Of a stretch of 64,000 bases of DNA, positions 1 through 8,391 are shown piece after piece (the first letter of the stretch is position 1; each line of letters opens with the position of its first letter). The notes under the pieces were generated by a model. That model saw only the letters and a list, made by a program, of their open reading frames with translations. It ran no database searches and was not told where the DNA came from. Made by a program: the position numbers and the translations under genes. This DNA comes from an uncultured Acetatifactor sp. (GTDB lineage: Bacteria > Bacillota > Clostridia > Lachnospirales > Lachnospiraceae): the NCBI GenBank assembly GCA_947586055.1, contig CANPXL010000013.1, positions 1-64,000 on the forward strand, written 5' to 3'.

Positions 1-16
1 ATGAAAGTCATTGAAC

Positions 17-78
17 TCACATATTTTTGTAAGTCATTGCTACTTTGATGATGGTTTACAAAAATATGTGATTTTTTT
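17..78 (+). terminator. Long AT-rich hairpin with T-run upstream of cspA
   Basis: Two 16-base arms (17-32 TCACATATTTTTGTAA and 56-71) are perfect reverse complements around a 23-base loop. Seven T follow at 72-78. This has the form of an intrinsic terminator for whatever lies left of the window. It may also be the 5' part of a cold-shock leader, because I cannot place a clear promoter between it and cspA. Confidence 0.7.
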
Positions 79-129
79 GTCCTACATGTTTAGAATACAA
101 AAACACTATATTTTTAAGGAGGTACTGAC

Positions 130-345
130 ATGAATAACGGTACAGTGAAGTGGTTCAACGCACAGAAAGGTTATGGTTTCATCACCAACGATGCTACCGG
201 CGAGGAGGTTTTCGTACACTTCTCCGCTATCAATGCCGAGGGCTTCAAGTCCCTGGAGGAAGGCCAGAAGGTTACCTTTGATACCGAGAGCGATCCTCAG
301 AACAGCAGCAAGATCCGCGCTACCAACGTTACGGTAGTAGCATAA
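130..345 (+). CDS. cspA: Cold-shock protein, CspA family
   Basis: A single OB-fold cold-shock domain of 71 residues, the usual family length. It binds RNA and single-stranded DNA and acts as an RNA chaperone in the cytoplasm. RNP1 is visible as KGYGFI (residues 13-18) and RNP2 as VFVHF (27-31). The start is fixed by AAGGAGG at 116-122, seven bases before the ATG. The gene is monocistronic in appearance: a strong hairpin precedes it and a GC-rich terminator follows 16 bases after the stop. The paralogue number in the genome is unknown, so the symbol denotes the family rather than a specific orthologue. Confidence 0.95.
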   Translation: MNNGTVKWFNAQKGYGFITNDATGEEVFVHFSAINAEGFKSLEEGQKVTFDTESDPQNSSKIRATNVTVVA

Positions 346-361
346 GACCACAAAACAAAAG

Positions 362-400
362 GTTTCCCCCGGCGGATGATTTCGCCGGGGGAAACTTTTT
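362..400 (+). terminator. GC-rich intrinsic terminator between cspA and mntP
   Basis: Thirteen-base arms (362-374 GTTTCCCCCGGCG and 383-395) pair perfectly around an 8-base loop, followed by TTTTT at 396-400. The T-run touches the AAGGAG ribosome-binding site of mntP. Confidence 0.9.
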
Positions 401-412
401 AAGGAGAAAAAC

Positions 413-979
413 ATGACTCTGCTGACTTTGTTCATTACCGCCGTGGGCCTGTCCATGGACGCTTTCGCCGTCGCTGTCTGCAAGGGACTGGCCATTCGCA
501 AAATCACGCTGAAAAACGCCTGTCTCATAGGGCTCTGGTTCGGAAGCTTCCAGGCCGCCATGCCCCTTCTCGGTTTCCTTCTTGGCAGCCGCTTCAAACG
601 CTCCGTAGAAATCATGGATCACTGGATCGCTTTCATCCTGCTCGCGCTGATCGGCGTCAACATGATAAAAGAAGCCTTCTCCAAAGATCAGGAGAAGACC
701 GATGATTCTCTTTCCGCGAGATCCATGTTCCCGCTGGCTGTCGCTACCAGCATCGACGCGCTGGCCGTGGGCGTTACCTATGCCTTTCTGAAGGTTGACA
801 TTGTGCCCGCCGTCTCTCTGATCGGCGCCGTCACTTTCCTTCTCTCCGCTGCGGGCGTCAGAGTCGGGGCCGTGTTCGGCACCAAATACAAATCCAGGGC
901 GGAACTGGCCGGCGGCATCATCCTGATCCTGATCGGCAGTAAGATCCTGCTGGAACATCTGGGCATCCTCCGGCTCTGA
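413..979 (+). CDS. mntP: Manganese efflux pump MntP
   Basis: Putative Mn(II) exporter of 188 residues, the normal size, with six hydrophobic segments arranged as two DUF204 repeats. The conserved acidic residues sit in [10 protein letters not shown] (D16) and [10 protein letters not shown] (near residue 110), the hallmark pair of this family. AAGGAG at 401-406 sets the start. No separate promoter is visible between the cspA terminator and this gene, and no yybP-ykoY type leader can be placed there. Expression may therefore depend on read-through from cspA. Confidence 0.93.
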   Translation: MTLLTLFITAVGLSMDAFAVAVCKGLAIRKITLKNACLIGLWFGSFQAAMPLLGFLLGSRFKRSVEIMDHWIAFILLALIGVNMIKEAFSKDQEKTDDSLSARSMFPLAVATSIDALAVGVTYAFLKVDIVPAVSLIGAVTFLLSAAGVRVGAVFGTKYKSRAELAGGIILILIGSKILLEHLGILRL

Positions 980-1056
980 AACGCCGCGCCGCTCTTCCCT
1001 CTACAAAAAGACAGCTCTTCCCGTGCCGGAAATCCCCCGGACATCCTCCTGCGCCG

Positions 1057-2043
1057 TCACACCACAGGTATGCTCCCGACCCCCATCAACACGGAAATGA
1101 TCCACAAGATCAGCAGGTGCGCCGGATAGAACGCATAAAAGAAATATTTCAGCTTCAGCCCCCGGCGGCCGTTGTAGTAACCTGCCGGGACCACGGCGAG
1201 AAATGCCGTCACTTCATTGAAGGACATGGCTGTCAATACGGCGCAGCCGCCGCCCATCGCCAGCATATTGGACTTTCTGAAAAGATACATCACCGTGATG
1301 GTCAGCACTCCCGTTCCCGCGTAATCCGTCTTAAGAAGGTTTGCCGCCCACATACAGGAAGCCAGCGCCGCCAGGTCGGTTCCGGCGTTAAGCCACGCCT
1401 CCAGAGGTTTTCTTTTTTTCTGAAATACGGCATACAAAAGCAGCAAAACAAGCAATCCCAGACAAATCGCCGCGAACATCAGCCACTTCTCCAGCGCGAT
1501 CTGAAAGATTTCTTTCCGTCCGTCCTCAAAGTCAATCTTCACGGGCGCGTTTTTCATAAGGAACACGCCCGCCAGAACCGCTCCCGCCGTACAGAATGCC
1601 GCGCGCAGGCCGACAGGGATCCGATGGGCGGAAACGAACTCATAAGCGCACAGGGCCAGCATACCAAACAGCAGGGTAAAAAACACATTCTGATACTCGA
1701 ATTCCAGCACTTTTGCGCTGAAAGCCAGATCAAAGGGAATTTCAGACAGCAAGGCGAACATTCCCAGCCGCAGAGCATATTTCGTCTTATTTCTCGTCCT
1801 CCCCACTCCCTCTACCAAAAGAAAACAAAAGATAGGGAAGCCCAGCCTTCCGATGGAGCGCATGAAGGTATAAGCGGAATACAAGCTGTCGGACCATTCG
1901 GTGCGCAACATCCGTACCAGTATGGCCGCGGCGATGTGATCGATCAGCATCGTGATAATTCCGATCAGCTTCAGCGTACTGCCGCTGATGCCCTCCTCCT
2001 TCGGCCGATATAGCTTTCCCATTTCCTCGTATGTAAATGCCAT
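1057..2043 (-). CDS. TraX-family membrane acyltransferase
   Basis: A polytopic membrane protein of 328 residues with about eight hydrophobic stretches. Residues 25-50 (LKLIGIITMLIDHIAAAI) carry the family's early helix with the conserved MLIDH. TraX of F plasmids N-acetylates pilin; chromosomal homologues in Firmicutes are common and of unknown substrate. It is last in a minus-strand series with the ECF sigma factor, its partner and a response regulator, 53 bases after the regulator's stop, so it may be co-transcribed. It converges on mntP. Confidence 0.8.
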   Translation of the reverse strand: MAFTYEEMGKLYRPKEEGISGSTLKLIGIITMLIDHIAAAILVRMLRTEWSDSLYSAYTFMRSIGRLGFPIFCFLLVEGVGRTRNKTKYALRLGMFALLSEIPFDLAFSAKVLEFEYQNVFFTLLFGMLALCAYEFVSAHRIPVGLRAAFCTAGAVLAGVFLMKNAPVKIDFEDGRKEIFQIALEKWLMFAAICLGLLVLLLLYAVFQKKRKPLEAWLNAGTDLAALASCMWAANLLKTDYAGTGVLTITVMYLFRKSNMLAMGGGCAVLTAMSFNEVTAFLAVVPAGYYNGRRGLKLKYFFYAFYPAHLLILWIISVLMGVGSIPVV

Positions 2044-2096
2044 TGTCTGTATCTGTCCTTTCCGTCCGTCTTTTCCCGTTTTCGCCCGACCCGCGC

Positions 2097-2795
2097 TTAT
2101 CCGACTTTATAGCCGTTTCCCCAGACCGCTTTCAGATATCTGGGCTCGCGGGGATTATTTTCAATCTTTTCCCTGATATGGCGGATGTGTACGGCGATCG
2201 TATTGTCCGCTCCAATGGCCTGCATGTGCCAGATATTTTCATAGATCTGGCTGTTGGAAAGCACTTTCCCCCGCTGCTGTACCAGAAGTCTCAGGATCTT
2301 ATATTCAATCGGGGTCAGGCGAACATTTCTGCCTTCCACCGAGACCGCCCGGCAGGTATCGTCTATCATAAGGCCGTCCACCCTGTAAATACGGTCGGCG
2401 CCGGAGCACATGCCGACCAGCTGGGTGTACCGCCGCATCTGGGATTTGATTCTGGCAAGCAGTTCCAGAAGATTGCATTTCGTGGTGACATAATCGTCGG
2501 CGCCGGCTTCCAGCGCCATAATCTTCGCCGTTTCCGCACACTGGTCCGAGATCACGATCAGCGGGATGCTGCTGCGTTTTCTCAGACCGGCGATCAGTTC
2601 AATTCCCTTGTCCCAGCCTTTATCGTTCAGTTCCACGTCTACCAGCATCAGGTGGAACCGCTCCCTGTCCAGCGCGTTCCGAAGCTGTTCCACATCCGAT
2701 GCCACCGACATTTCCATTCCCTCACCGGCAAGCAGCGGAGCCATTTTCTCCGCAATCCCTGTCTTGTTGTTGAACACCAGAATCTTTTTGTCCAT
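2097..2795 (-). CDS. OmpR-type response regulator with degenerate receiver
   Basis: A 232-residue protein with an N-terminal receiver (1-118) and a C-terminal winged helix (about 130-230, ending ERYLKAVWGNGYKVG-like). The candidate phospho-acceptor is the Asp in MLVDVEL. The usual acidic pair after beta-strand 1 is replaced by Asn-Asn (VFNNKTG), and the Thr of strand 4 is Ser (VISDQ), so Mg-dependent phosphorylation is doubtful. No histidine kinase lies beside it. GGAGG precedes the ATG, and the gene starts 12 bases after the anti-sigma stop. Confidence 0.85.
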   Translation of the reverse strand: MDKKILVFNNKTGIAEKMAPLLAGEGMEMSVASDVEQLRNALDRERFHLMLVDVELNDKGWDKGIELIAGLRKRSSIPLIVISDQCAETAKIMALEAGADDYVTTKCNLLELLARIKSQMRRYTQLVGMCSGADRIYRVDGLMIDDTCRAVSVEGRNVRLTPIEYKILRLLVQQRGKVLSNSQIYENIWHMQAIGADNTIAVHIRHIREKIENNPREPRYLKAVWGNGYKVG

Positions 2796-2807
2796 CGTAT
2801 TCCTCCA

Positions 2808-3641
2808 TCAATCCACAAAATAAACCGACAGATCCAGCGTGTTGAGCACCTCTTCCGTCACATCCCCGGAAAATCCGGAAAAATCCAGCGTCAGATCTCT
2901 TCCGTTTACGGAGATCACCGCATGCGTGACTTTCGTCTCTTCTTCATCCACCGTATCGAACACTACAAAGTCAAATCCCTGACTGTTCGTATAAGTTCTC
3001 TCATTCCGGCTCTCGCCCATATAGGCCGTCCCCACACTGTACGCGACGGCCGCCCTGTGATCCTGCTGGTCCAGCCGGAAATACTTTCCCTCTCCCATCA
3101 TCAGGATGGTGACGCTGTCCTCCGCGACAATTACATTTTCCTCCGAAAACTCCGTGTCAAAAAGCGACCAGTCCGGAAGGGGGACCGTCACGGTTTCCGC
3201 CGCAAGAAATTCCTCCACAGAACCGTACTCCACCGGTTCGGCCATACTGTACTCCGCCGCTTCCGCTTCGCAGTCCTGCATCCCGGCAGCTTCGTCAGGG
3301 GCCTCTTTTCGGCTCATAGATACCCCCCCTGTTTTCATTTTGGCGTTCTCTTCCCCTGCGGCGGCGGACTGCGCGCCGTCATCCTGCCAGCCTGTCACCG
3401 TAAAGCCGGTGTCGTTTACCCGGATCTCGCCGCGGCGGCAGTTCAGCGCAAAAGCCGTGCCCGCTCCGCAGAGCAGAAACAGCGCTGCCGCCGTACCGCA
3501 CGCAGCCAGCCCACGCCTTCGCCTGTCGGACAGAAACCTGCGATGGGCAGCCCCGCTGTCCGTCCATCCGGCGTCCCCGTGAAACTCCGGCAGGCTTTCC
3601 ACCGCCTCGCGGTATGCATCCTGAAATCTACTCAAATTCAA
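2808..3641 (-). CDS. Putative anti-sigma factor, single-pass membrane protein
   Basis: A 277-residue protein with a short cytoplasmic N-terminus (1-43), one transmembrane segment (about 44-66, LAACGTAAALFLLCGAGTAF) and an acidic extracytoplasmic domain. Its first 14 bases overlap the end of the ECF sigma gene, the usual arrangement of a sigma factor and its regulator. I do not see the zinc-binding HxxxCxxC signature of ZAS-type anti-sigma factors, so the anti-sigma role is inferred from position and topology only. The outer domain is unfamiliar to me. Confidence 0.65.
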   Translation of the reverse strand: MNLSRFQDAYREAVESLPEFHGDAGWTDSGAAHRRFLSDRRRRGLAACGTAAALFLLCGAGTAFALNCRRGEIRVNDTGFTVTGWQDDGAQSAAAGEENAKMKTGGVSMSRKEAPDEAAGMQDCEAEAAEYSMAEPVEYGSVEEFLAAETVTVPLPDWSLFDTEFSEENVIVAEDSVTILMMGEGKYFRLDQQDHRAAVAYSVGTAYMGESRNERTYTNSQGFDFVVFDTVDEEETKVTHAVISVNGRDLTLDFSGFSGDVTEEVLNTLDLSVYFVD

Positions 3642-4209
3642 ATTCCTCCTTCAGAGAACGTCGAAGAAGCTCTCTTGCCCGGGTCAGCTGCGAGGTGACC
3701 GTCGACTCCGCCCGTCCCGTGACCCCGGCGATCTCCCGCACGGAAAGCTCCTGATAATAAAACAGATGGATCACATCCCGATATTTTTCGGGCAGGTCCC
3801 ACACGGCTTTCAGCAGCCGCCGGTTCCGTTCCTTCCTGATCGCGTCTTCCTCCGGTTCCGATCCCGTCTGGCCCGTTTTCTGTCTCTCCTGTGCCGCCTC
3901 CTGCCAGTCCCCGTCGCTCCTTTTTCTGAACCAGGCGCTTCGCCGGATCTTTCTGCAGGCGTTCAGCGTCACTTTCAAAAGCCACGCCTTCTCATGCTCA
4001 GGGCTTTCAAACGCCGTCCCATGCTTTACATACTGATAAAACGCTTCCTGAACCACATCCTCCGCGTCCTGTACGTTCTGAAGGCGTATCAGGCTGAGCC
4101 GGAACAGAATGTCCGCGTAGGCATCTATTTTCTGTTGTAATTCCCGATCCAACGCTCCCGCCCCGGTCATATCGTCTTCTCTGACACCCTTCTGAATATA
4201 ATATCCCAT
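3628..4209 (-). CDS. ECF-type RNA polymerase sigma factor
   Basis: A sigma-70 family protein of about 193 residues. Region 2 is readable around LIRLQNVQDAEDVVQEAF, and region 4 around YYQELSVREIAGVTGRAE with its helix-turn-helix. The open frame extends upstream to 4287, but that part encodes an unrelated hydrophobic peptide, so I start at the ATG at 4209; an ATG at 4170 is an alternative. It directs polymerase to a small regulon and is probably held by the overlapping downstream membrane protein. Upstream, GCAACTTT at about 4256-4263 resembles an ECF -35 element and could mean autoregulation; this is weak. Confidence 0.88.
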   Translation of the reverse strand: MGYYIQKGVREDDMTGAGALDRELQQKIDAYADILFRLSLIRLQNVQDAEDVVQEAFYQYVKHGTAFESPEHEKAWLLKVTLNACRKIRRSAWFRKRSDGDWQEAAQERQKTGQTGSEPEEDAIRKERNRRLLKAVWDLPEKYRDVIHLFYYQELSVREIAGVTGRAESTVTSQLTRARELLRRSLKEEFEFE

Positions 4210-4310
4210 AGTCTTTTCATTTACTGCAATCAATGTAACATTTCTTTGTATCAAAGTTGCATACAAAAACAGCAGAGCGAAAAACACTCTGCTGATACAC
4301 GCCGCATCTT

Positions 4311-5576
4311 TTAATTTTTTTTCTGTCCCCTGCGCTTTTTCCGTCCGCCTGCTTTTTGCTTTTCCGCCCGCCGCTGCGCATCCTGCCGCCGTCTCTCTTC
4401 CACGATGCGGAACACTTCCTCGTTCTGCCGGGACATCTCCTGCACCTCGATCATATCCTCTTCGTGAAGGGAGCGGAAACGGTTGATCCCCGAGAGCAGG
4501 ATCTTCGCGCTGTCCCTGACGCCGTCAAAAACGCCCTCCTGATACATGGAGTAGACCATCAGGCCAATGGGCACGGCAAGGATCATGCCGATCACACCGC
4601 CGATCTGGTATCCTACATACAGAAGGATCAGCGTCGGCAGGGGCGGCACGCCGATCGAATCTCCTACGATTTTGGGCTGAATCAGCTGCCGGGCCAGCTG
4701 CCCCACACACCACATAATCAGCAAACCTATCGCCACCTGATATTCTCCCGCAAAGACCTTGATCACCGCCCACGGGATCAGAATGGTGCCGGTTCCCAGA
4801 AAAGGAAGGAAATCCATGATCGCAATAAACAAAGCGATCAGCGCATAATAATTTACGCCGATGATTCCCAGCCCCACCACAAGAAGCAGATACATCCATA
4901 TTTCGATCTTCAGCTGCGCCTTTAAATACCCGCCCACCGATCTGACAAGGCTCTGACGTATCATCTCATAATAGAGCTGCAGCGTTGCGGGCGTATGTCT
5001 GTGAAACCAATCCCGGATCTGTTGATGCTCCGCCACAAAGAAATAAGCGGAGAGAAGCGCCATGATAACGCCGATCAGGAGCGTCGGCAGCTGCATGGCC
5101 AGATTGCCCGCAGCTTCTATCGTAGGCGTCCCGATCTTCCCCACCAGATCGCCGAGGTAACCCCCCAGCGAGTCCGTAAGGCTGGTCAGCGAAGCCTGTC
5201 CGTTGCCCGGCAGCTGTTTTAACAGCTTCCCCAGGCTTTCCCCCATGCGATTGATGTCGGCTTCCATTCCCGCCCACATATCGGGCAGCGCCTGCAGCAG
5301 ACCTCCCACCTGAGAGATCAGCCATACGCACACAAAATAAATCAGCAGCACCAGAAGTCCTATCACCGCAATGATCACAAAGGCGCTTCCGATCTTTCGC
5401 TTCAGCCGGATCTTTTCCTCAAAAAACCTTACAAGCGGAGATGCCATCAGAGCAATGATCCATCCCACCACAAACGGCAGAAAAAACATCAGCAATTTCG
5501 GCAGAAGAAAAATGACTGCCAAAGCTATGGCCAGTGCGACGGTCAGATTCACCAGCGCTTTACAGTATTTTTTCAT
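4311..5576 (-). CDS. AI-2E family permease (YtvI-like)
   Basis: A membrane protein of 421 residues with about seven or eight hydrophobic segments and the family core near LGIIGVNYYALIALFIAIMD, followed by LPFLGTGTILIPWAV. Such proteins include AI-2 exporters, a Na/H antiporter group and the sporulation protein YtvI; the substrate cannot be read. The basic tail (KAGGRKKRRGQKKN) is typical of the C-terminus. The start at 5576 has GGGGGT upstream; a longer frame to 5666 would overlap ysxC and has no ribosome-binding site. Confidence 0.85.
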   Translation of the reverse strand: MKKYCKALVNLTVALAIALAVIFLLPKLLMFFLPFVVGWIIALMASPLVRFFEEKIRLKRKIGSAFVIIAVIGLLVLLIYFVCVWLISQVGGLLQALPDMWAGMEADINRMGESLGKLLKQLPGNGQASLTSLTDSLGGYLGDLVGKIGTPTIEAAGNLAMQLPTLLIGVIMALLSAYFFVAEHQQIRDWFHRHTPATLQLYYEMIRQSLVRSVGGYLKAQLKIEIWMYLLLVVGLGIIGVNYYALIALFIAIMDFLPFLGTGTILIPWAVIKVFAGEYQVAIGLLIMWCVGQLARQLIQPKIVGDSIGVPPLPTLILLYVGYQIGGVIGMILAVPIGLMVYSMYQEGVFDGVRDSAKILLSGINRFRSLHEEDMIEVQEMSRQNEEVFRIVEERRRQDAQRRAEKQKAGGRKKRRGQKKN

Positions 5577-5619
5577 ATTCGTACCCCCATGATCGCCCTG
5601 TGTCCCTTCCGTGCGTTCC

Positions 5620-6213
5620 CTATCCTTCTTCCGCGAGAATGCGGTCGAGGATTTCATAGATCTCATCTCTTCCCTGCTTCGTCACCGCAGAAAACGGGAT
5701 CATGACCGTATCGGCGTCAGCCTTCAGCGTATCCCCGATCAGCTTCAGCTGCTTTCGGATCTGGCTGCGGTTGATCTTGTCCAGCTTTGTGGCGATGACA
5801 ATGGGACGCCGGCCGCTTTTCAGGATCCAGTCATACATGATGATGTCGTTCGCAGAGGGCGCGTGCCGAATGTCCACAAGGAGAAAAATCTGACGCAGCT
5901 GTCCCGACCGGTACAGATAATTTTCGATCATCTTTCCCCACCCGGCCTTGACGCTCTCGTTGGCCCTTGCGTATCCGTAACCCGGCAGATCCACAAAATA
6001 CAGCTGCCCGTTTATGTTGTAATAGTTGACGGTCTGGGTCTTGCCCGGCTGGGCGCTGGTCCGCGCCAGCGATTTCCGGTTCATCAGCGCGTTGATCAGC
6101 GAGGATTTTCCCACATTGCTCTTCCCCGCAAAAGCAACCTCCGGATGCCCGTTCTCCGGCAGCCGGCTCGTAACGCCGCACACCGTCTCCAGACTGACGT
6201 TTTTTATCACCAT
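5620..6213 (-). CDS. ysxC: Ribosome biogenesis GTPase YsxC/EngB
   Basis: A small TRAFAC GTPase of 197 residues needed for 50S subunit maturation. The G1 motif is GKSNVGKSS, G3 is DLPGYG, G4 is TKLDK and G5 is FSAV. GGGAGAAAGAG places the start at 6213; the upstream in-frame extension to 6375 overlaps the clpX end and is unlikely. It follows clpX, a common clostridial order. Confidence 0.95.
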   Translation of the reverse strand: MVIKNVSLETVCGVTSRLPENGHPEVAFAGKSNVGKSSLINALMNRKSLARTSAQPGKTQTVNYYNINGQLYFVDLPGYGYARANESVKAGWGKMIENYLYRSGQLRQIFLLVDIRHAPSANDIIMYDWILKSGRRPIVIATKLDKINRSQIRKQLKLIGDTLKADADTVMIPFSAVTKQGRDEIYEILDRILAEEG

Positions 6214-6262
6214 ACTCTTTCTCCCGGACCGTTCAATGTCCCCCGTCCGAAACACCGCACAG

Positions 6263-6283
6263 GCGCCGTCCGAAAGACGGCGC
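6263..6283 (-). terminator. Hairpin between clpX and ysxC
   Basis: Perfect 8-base arms GCGCCGTC (6263-6270) and GACGGCGC (6276-6283) enclose a 5-base loop just after the clpX stop. There is no T-run, so this is more likely an mRNA-stabilising or attenuating hairpin than a full terminator. Confidence 0.45.
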
Positions 6284-6296
6284 TGATCAGATACGG

Positions 6297-7556
6297 TCAG
6301 GCTCCTTTCGCTCCGTTCTGGCGGATGGTCAGCGGAGCGCTGCTGCCCTCCACCGCTTCCTTCGTAATCACGCATGCCTGAATGGTCTCGTCCGAAGGGA
6401 TCTCATACATCGTGTCCATCATCACGCTTTCCATGATGGAACGAAGCCCTCTGGCGCCCGTCTTTCGCTCAAACGCCTTGTCGGCAATGGCAAGGACCGC
6501 ATCGTCCTCAAATGTCAGCTCCACGTCGTCCATCCCGAACAGCTTCTGATACTGCTTGATCAGAGCGTTCTTCGGCTCTTTCAGGATACGGACCAGCGCA
6601 TCCCGGTCCAGTCCCCGCAGAGAAACGCAGATGGGAACCCTGCCCACAAATTCCGGGATCAATCCGAATTTCACCAGATCCTGCGGCGTCACTTCCTGCA
6701 GAAGATCGCTTATCTCCTTTGTATCCTTCCGGGACACTTCGGTGTTAAAGCCGATCGCCTTGCGATCCAGCCTTGCCTCCACGATCTTCTCCAGACCGTC
6801 GAACGCCCCTCCGCATATAAAAAGAATATTGGTGGTGTCGATGGTGATCAGTTCCTGATGGGGATGCTTTCTCCCGCCCTGCGGAGGCACGCTTGCCACA
6901 GTCCCCTCCACGATCTTCAAAAGCGCCTGCTGAACGCCTTCCCCCGATACATCTCTTGTGATGGATACGTTTTCACCCTTTTTTGTAATCTTGTCAATCT
7001 CGTCAATATAGATAATGCCGTACTGGGCGCGCTCCACGTCATAGTCGGCGGCCTGGATCAGTTTCAGAAGGATATTCTCCACGTCCTCGCCCACATAGCC
7101 CGCTTCCGTCAGCGTAGTGGCGTCCGCAATGGCAAACGGAACGTTGATGATCCTGGCCAGGGTCTGCGCCAGATACGTCTTTCCGGATCCGGTAGGTCCC
7201 ACCATGATGATATTGCTCTTCTGGAGTTCCACATCGTCCAGATCCTTCGGCGCCGTCACTCTTTTGTAATGGTTGTAGACGGAGACGGCCAGCACCTTCT
7301 TTGCCTCCTCCTGTCCCACCACATAATCATCCAGAAACTTCTTGATCTGCATGGGTTTCAGAAGATTGATGTCAGGGCGGCTGGTTTCCTCCTGCTCTTC
7401 ATCCTCCAGTTCCTCTTCCAGAATATCCGCACAGATATCGATGCACTCGTCACAGATGTAGACGCCCGCCGGCCCGGCGATCAGCTTGCGGACCTGACTC
7501 TGCGCCTTGTTGCAGAAAGAGCATCTGATATCGTTTCCCGTCATTTTTCCTGCCAT
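6297..7556 (-). CDS. clpX: ATP-dependent Clp protease ATP-binding subunit ClpX
   Basis: AAA+ unfoldase of 419 residues that feeds substrates to ClpP. The zinc-binding domain has C12, C15, C35 and C38. Walker A is GPTGSGKT and Walker B is IIYIDEID. The pore loop GYVGED and sensor region GLIPEFVGR are intact. It lies 35 bases after clpP and is probably co-transcribed with it. Confidence 0.97.
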   Translation of the reverse strand: MAGKMTGNDIRCSFCNKAQSQVRKLIAGPAGVYICDECIDICADILEEELEDEEQEETSRPDINLLKPMQIKKFLDDYVVGQEEAKKVLAVSVYNHYKRVTAPKDLDDVELQKSNIIMVGPTGSGKTYLAQTLARIINVPFAIADATTLTEAGYVGEDVENILLKLIQAADYDVERAQYGIIYIDEIDKITKKGENVSITRDVSGEGVQQALLKIVEGTVASVPPQGGRKHPHQELITIDTTNILFICGGAFDGLEKIVEARLDRKAIGFNTEVSRKDTKEISDLLQEVTPQDLVKFGLIPEFVGRVPICVSLRGLDRDALVRILKEPKNALIKQYQKLFGMDDVELTFEDDAVLAIADKAFERKTGARGLRSIMESVMMDTMYEIPSDETIQACVITKEAVEGSSAPLTIRQNGAKGA

Positions 7557-7591
7557 TTCGTCACTTTACTCCTGTCAACTGCCTCTGCCTC

Positions 7592-8185
7592 TTATTTTAC
7601 CGCTTCATGGGATGTGATCACCATATCGATCAGACCGTAATCCAGCGCCTCCTGCGCGCTCATCCAGTTGTCGCGCTCCGTGTCGGCGCAGATCGTCTCA
7701 TAGTCCTTGCCCGTATGCTCCGCCAGCATGTGGTTGAGTTTTTCCCTTGTCTTTAAGATCTGCCGCGCGGTGATCTCGATCTCCGTCGCCTGCCCCTTCG
7801 CTCCGCCGGAAGGCTGATGGATCATAATTTCGGCGTTCGGCAGAGCGTAACGCTTGCCTTTGGTGCCTCCTGCAAGCAGAAAAGCGCCCATACTGGCCGC
7901 CATGCCGATGCACACCGTGGACACGTCGCACTTGATATAATTCATCGTGTCGTAGATCGCCATGCCCGCCGTGATGACCCCTCCGGGACTGTTGATATAA
8001 AGATGGATATCCTTCTCCGGATCTTCCGCCTCCAGAAACAAAAGCTGTGCCACTACAATGCTGGCAGAAGTATCGTTTACCTCTTCCCCTAAAAATATGA
8101 TCCTGTCTTTCAGAAGCCGGGAGTAAATGTCATACGACCTCTCTCCCTTGCTGGTCTGCTCGATGACATAAGGCACCAAACTCAT
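7592..8185 (-). CDS. clpP: ATP-dependent Clp protease proteolytic subunit ClpP
   Basis: Serine peptidase of 197 residues that forms the ClpXP/ClpAP barrel. The catalytic triad is S98 (GMAASMGA), H123 (MIHQP) and D172, exactly the usual spacing. GGAGG ahead of the ATG at 8185 excludes the longer in-frame extension to 8221. The N-terminal processing region is ordinary. It leads clpX from its own promoter. Confidence 0.97.
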   Translation of the reverse strand: MSLVPYVIEQTSKGERSYDIYSRLLKDRIIFLGEEVNDTSASIVVAQLLFLEAEDPEKDIHLYINSPGGVITAGMAIYDTMNYIKCDVSTVCIGMAASMGAFLLAGGTKGKRYALPNAEIMIHQPSGGAKGQATEIEITARQILKTREKLNHMLAEHTGKDYETICADTERDNWMSAQEALDYGLIDMVITSHEAVK

Positions 8186-8235
8186 GATAATTCCTCCGTT
8201 TCCTGATTTTTCCAACGCCAAAAAGTCTAAAATAC

Positions 8236-8264
8236 ATCTTATCCCTCAGCCGCGGTTTTTTCAA
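8236..8264 (-). promoter_or_regulatory. Sigma-A-type promoter of clpP
   Basis: On the minus strand TTGAAA (8259-8264), a 17-base spacer and TAAGAT (8236-8241) stand about 50 bases before the clpP start. I see no CtsR-like direct repeat here. Confidence 0.6.
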
Positions 8265-8337
8265 CGCATCTTCGCAGAATTAAGAAAAAATTAAGCACCG
8301 CCCGACCTTTGGGACTTTTTGCTTCATGACAGACACA

Positions 8338-8367
8338 GCGGCTGTGCCCCTCTGGGAGCACAACCGC
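8338..8367 (-). terminator. Hairpin after tig
   Basis: Ten-base arms GCGGCTGTGC (8338-8347) and GCACAACCGC (8358-8367) pair with one wobble, 25 bases after the tig stop. No T-run follows immediately; an AT-rich palindrome lies at about 8280-8297. Confidence 0.5.
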
Positions 8368-8391
8368 ACAATGTTCCTTTGTGAGAGAAAA

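Noticed and set aside
2037-3698. Plus-strand open frame of 553 codons
   Set aside because: It is the antisense shadow of the response regulator and anti-sigma genes, which have clear motifs and ribosome-binding sites.
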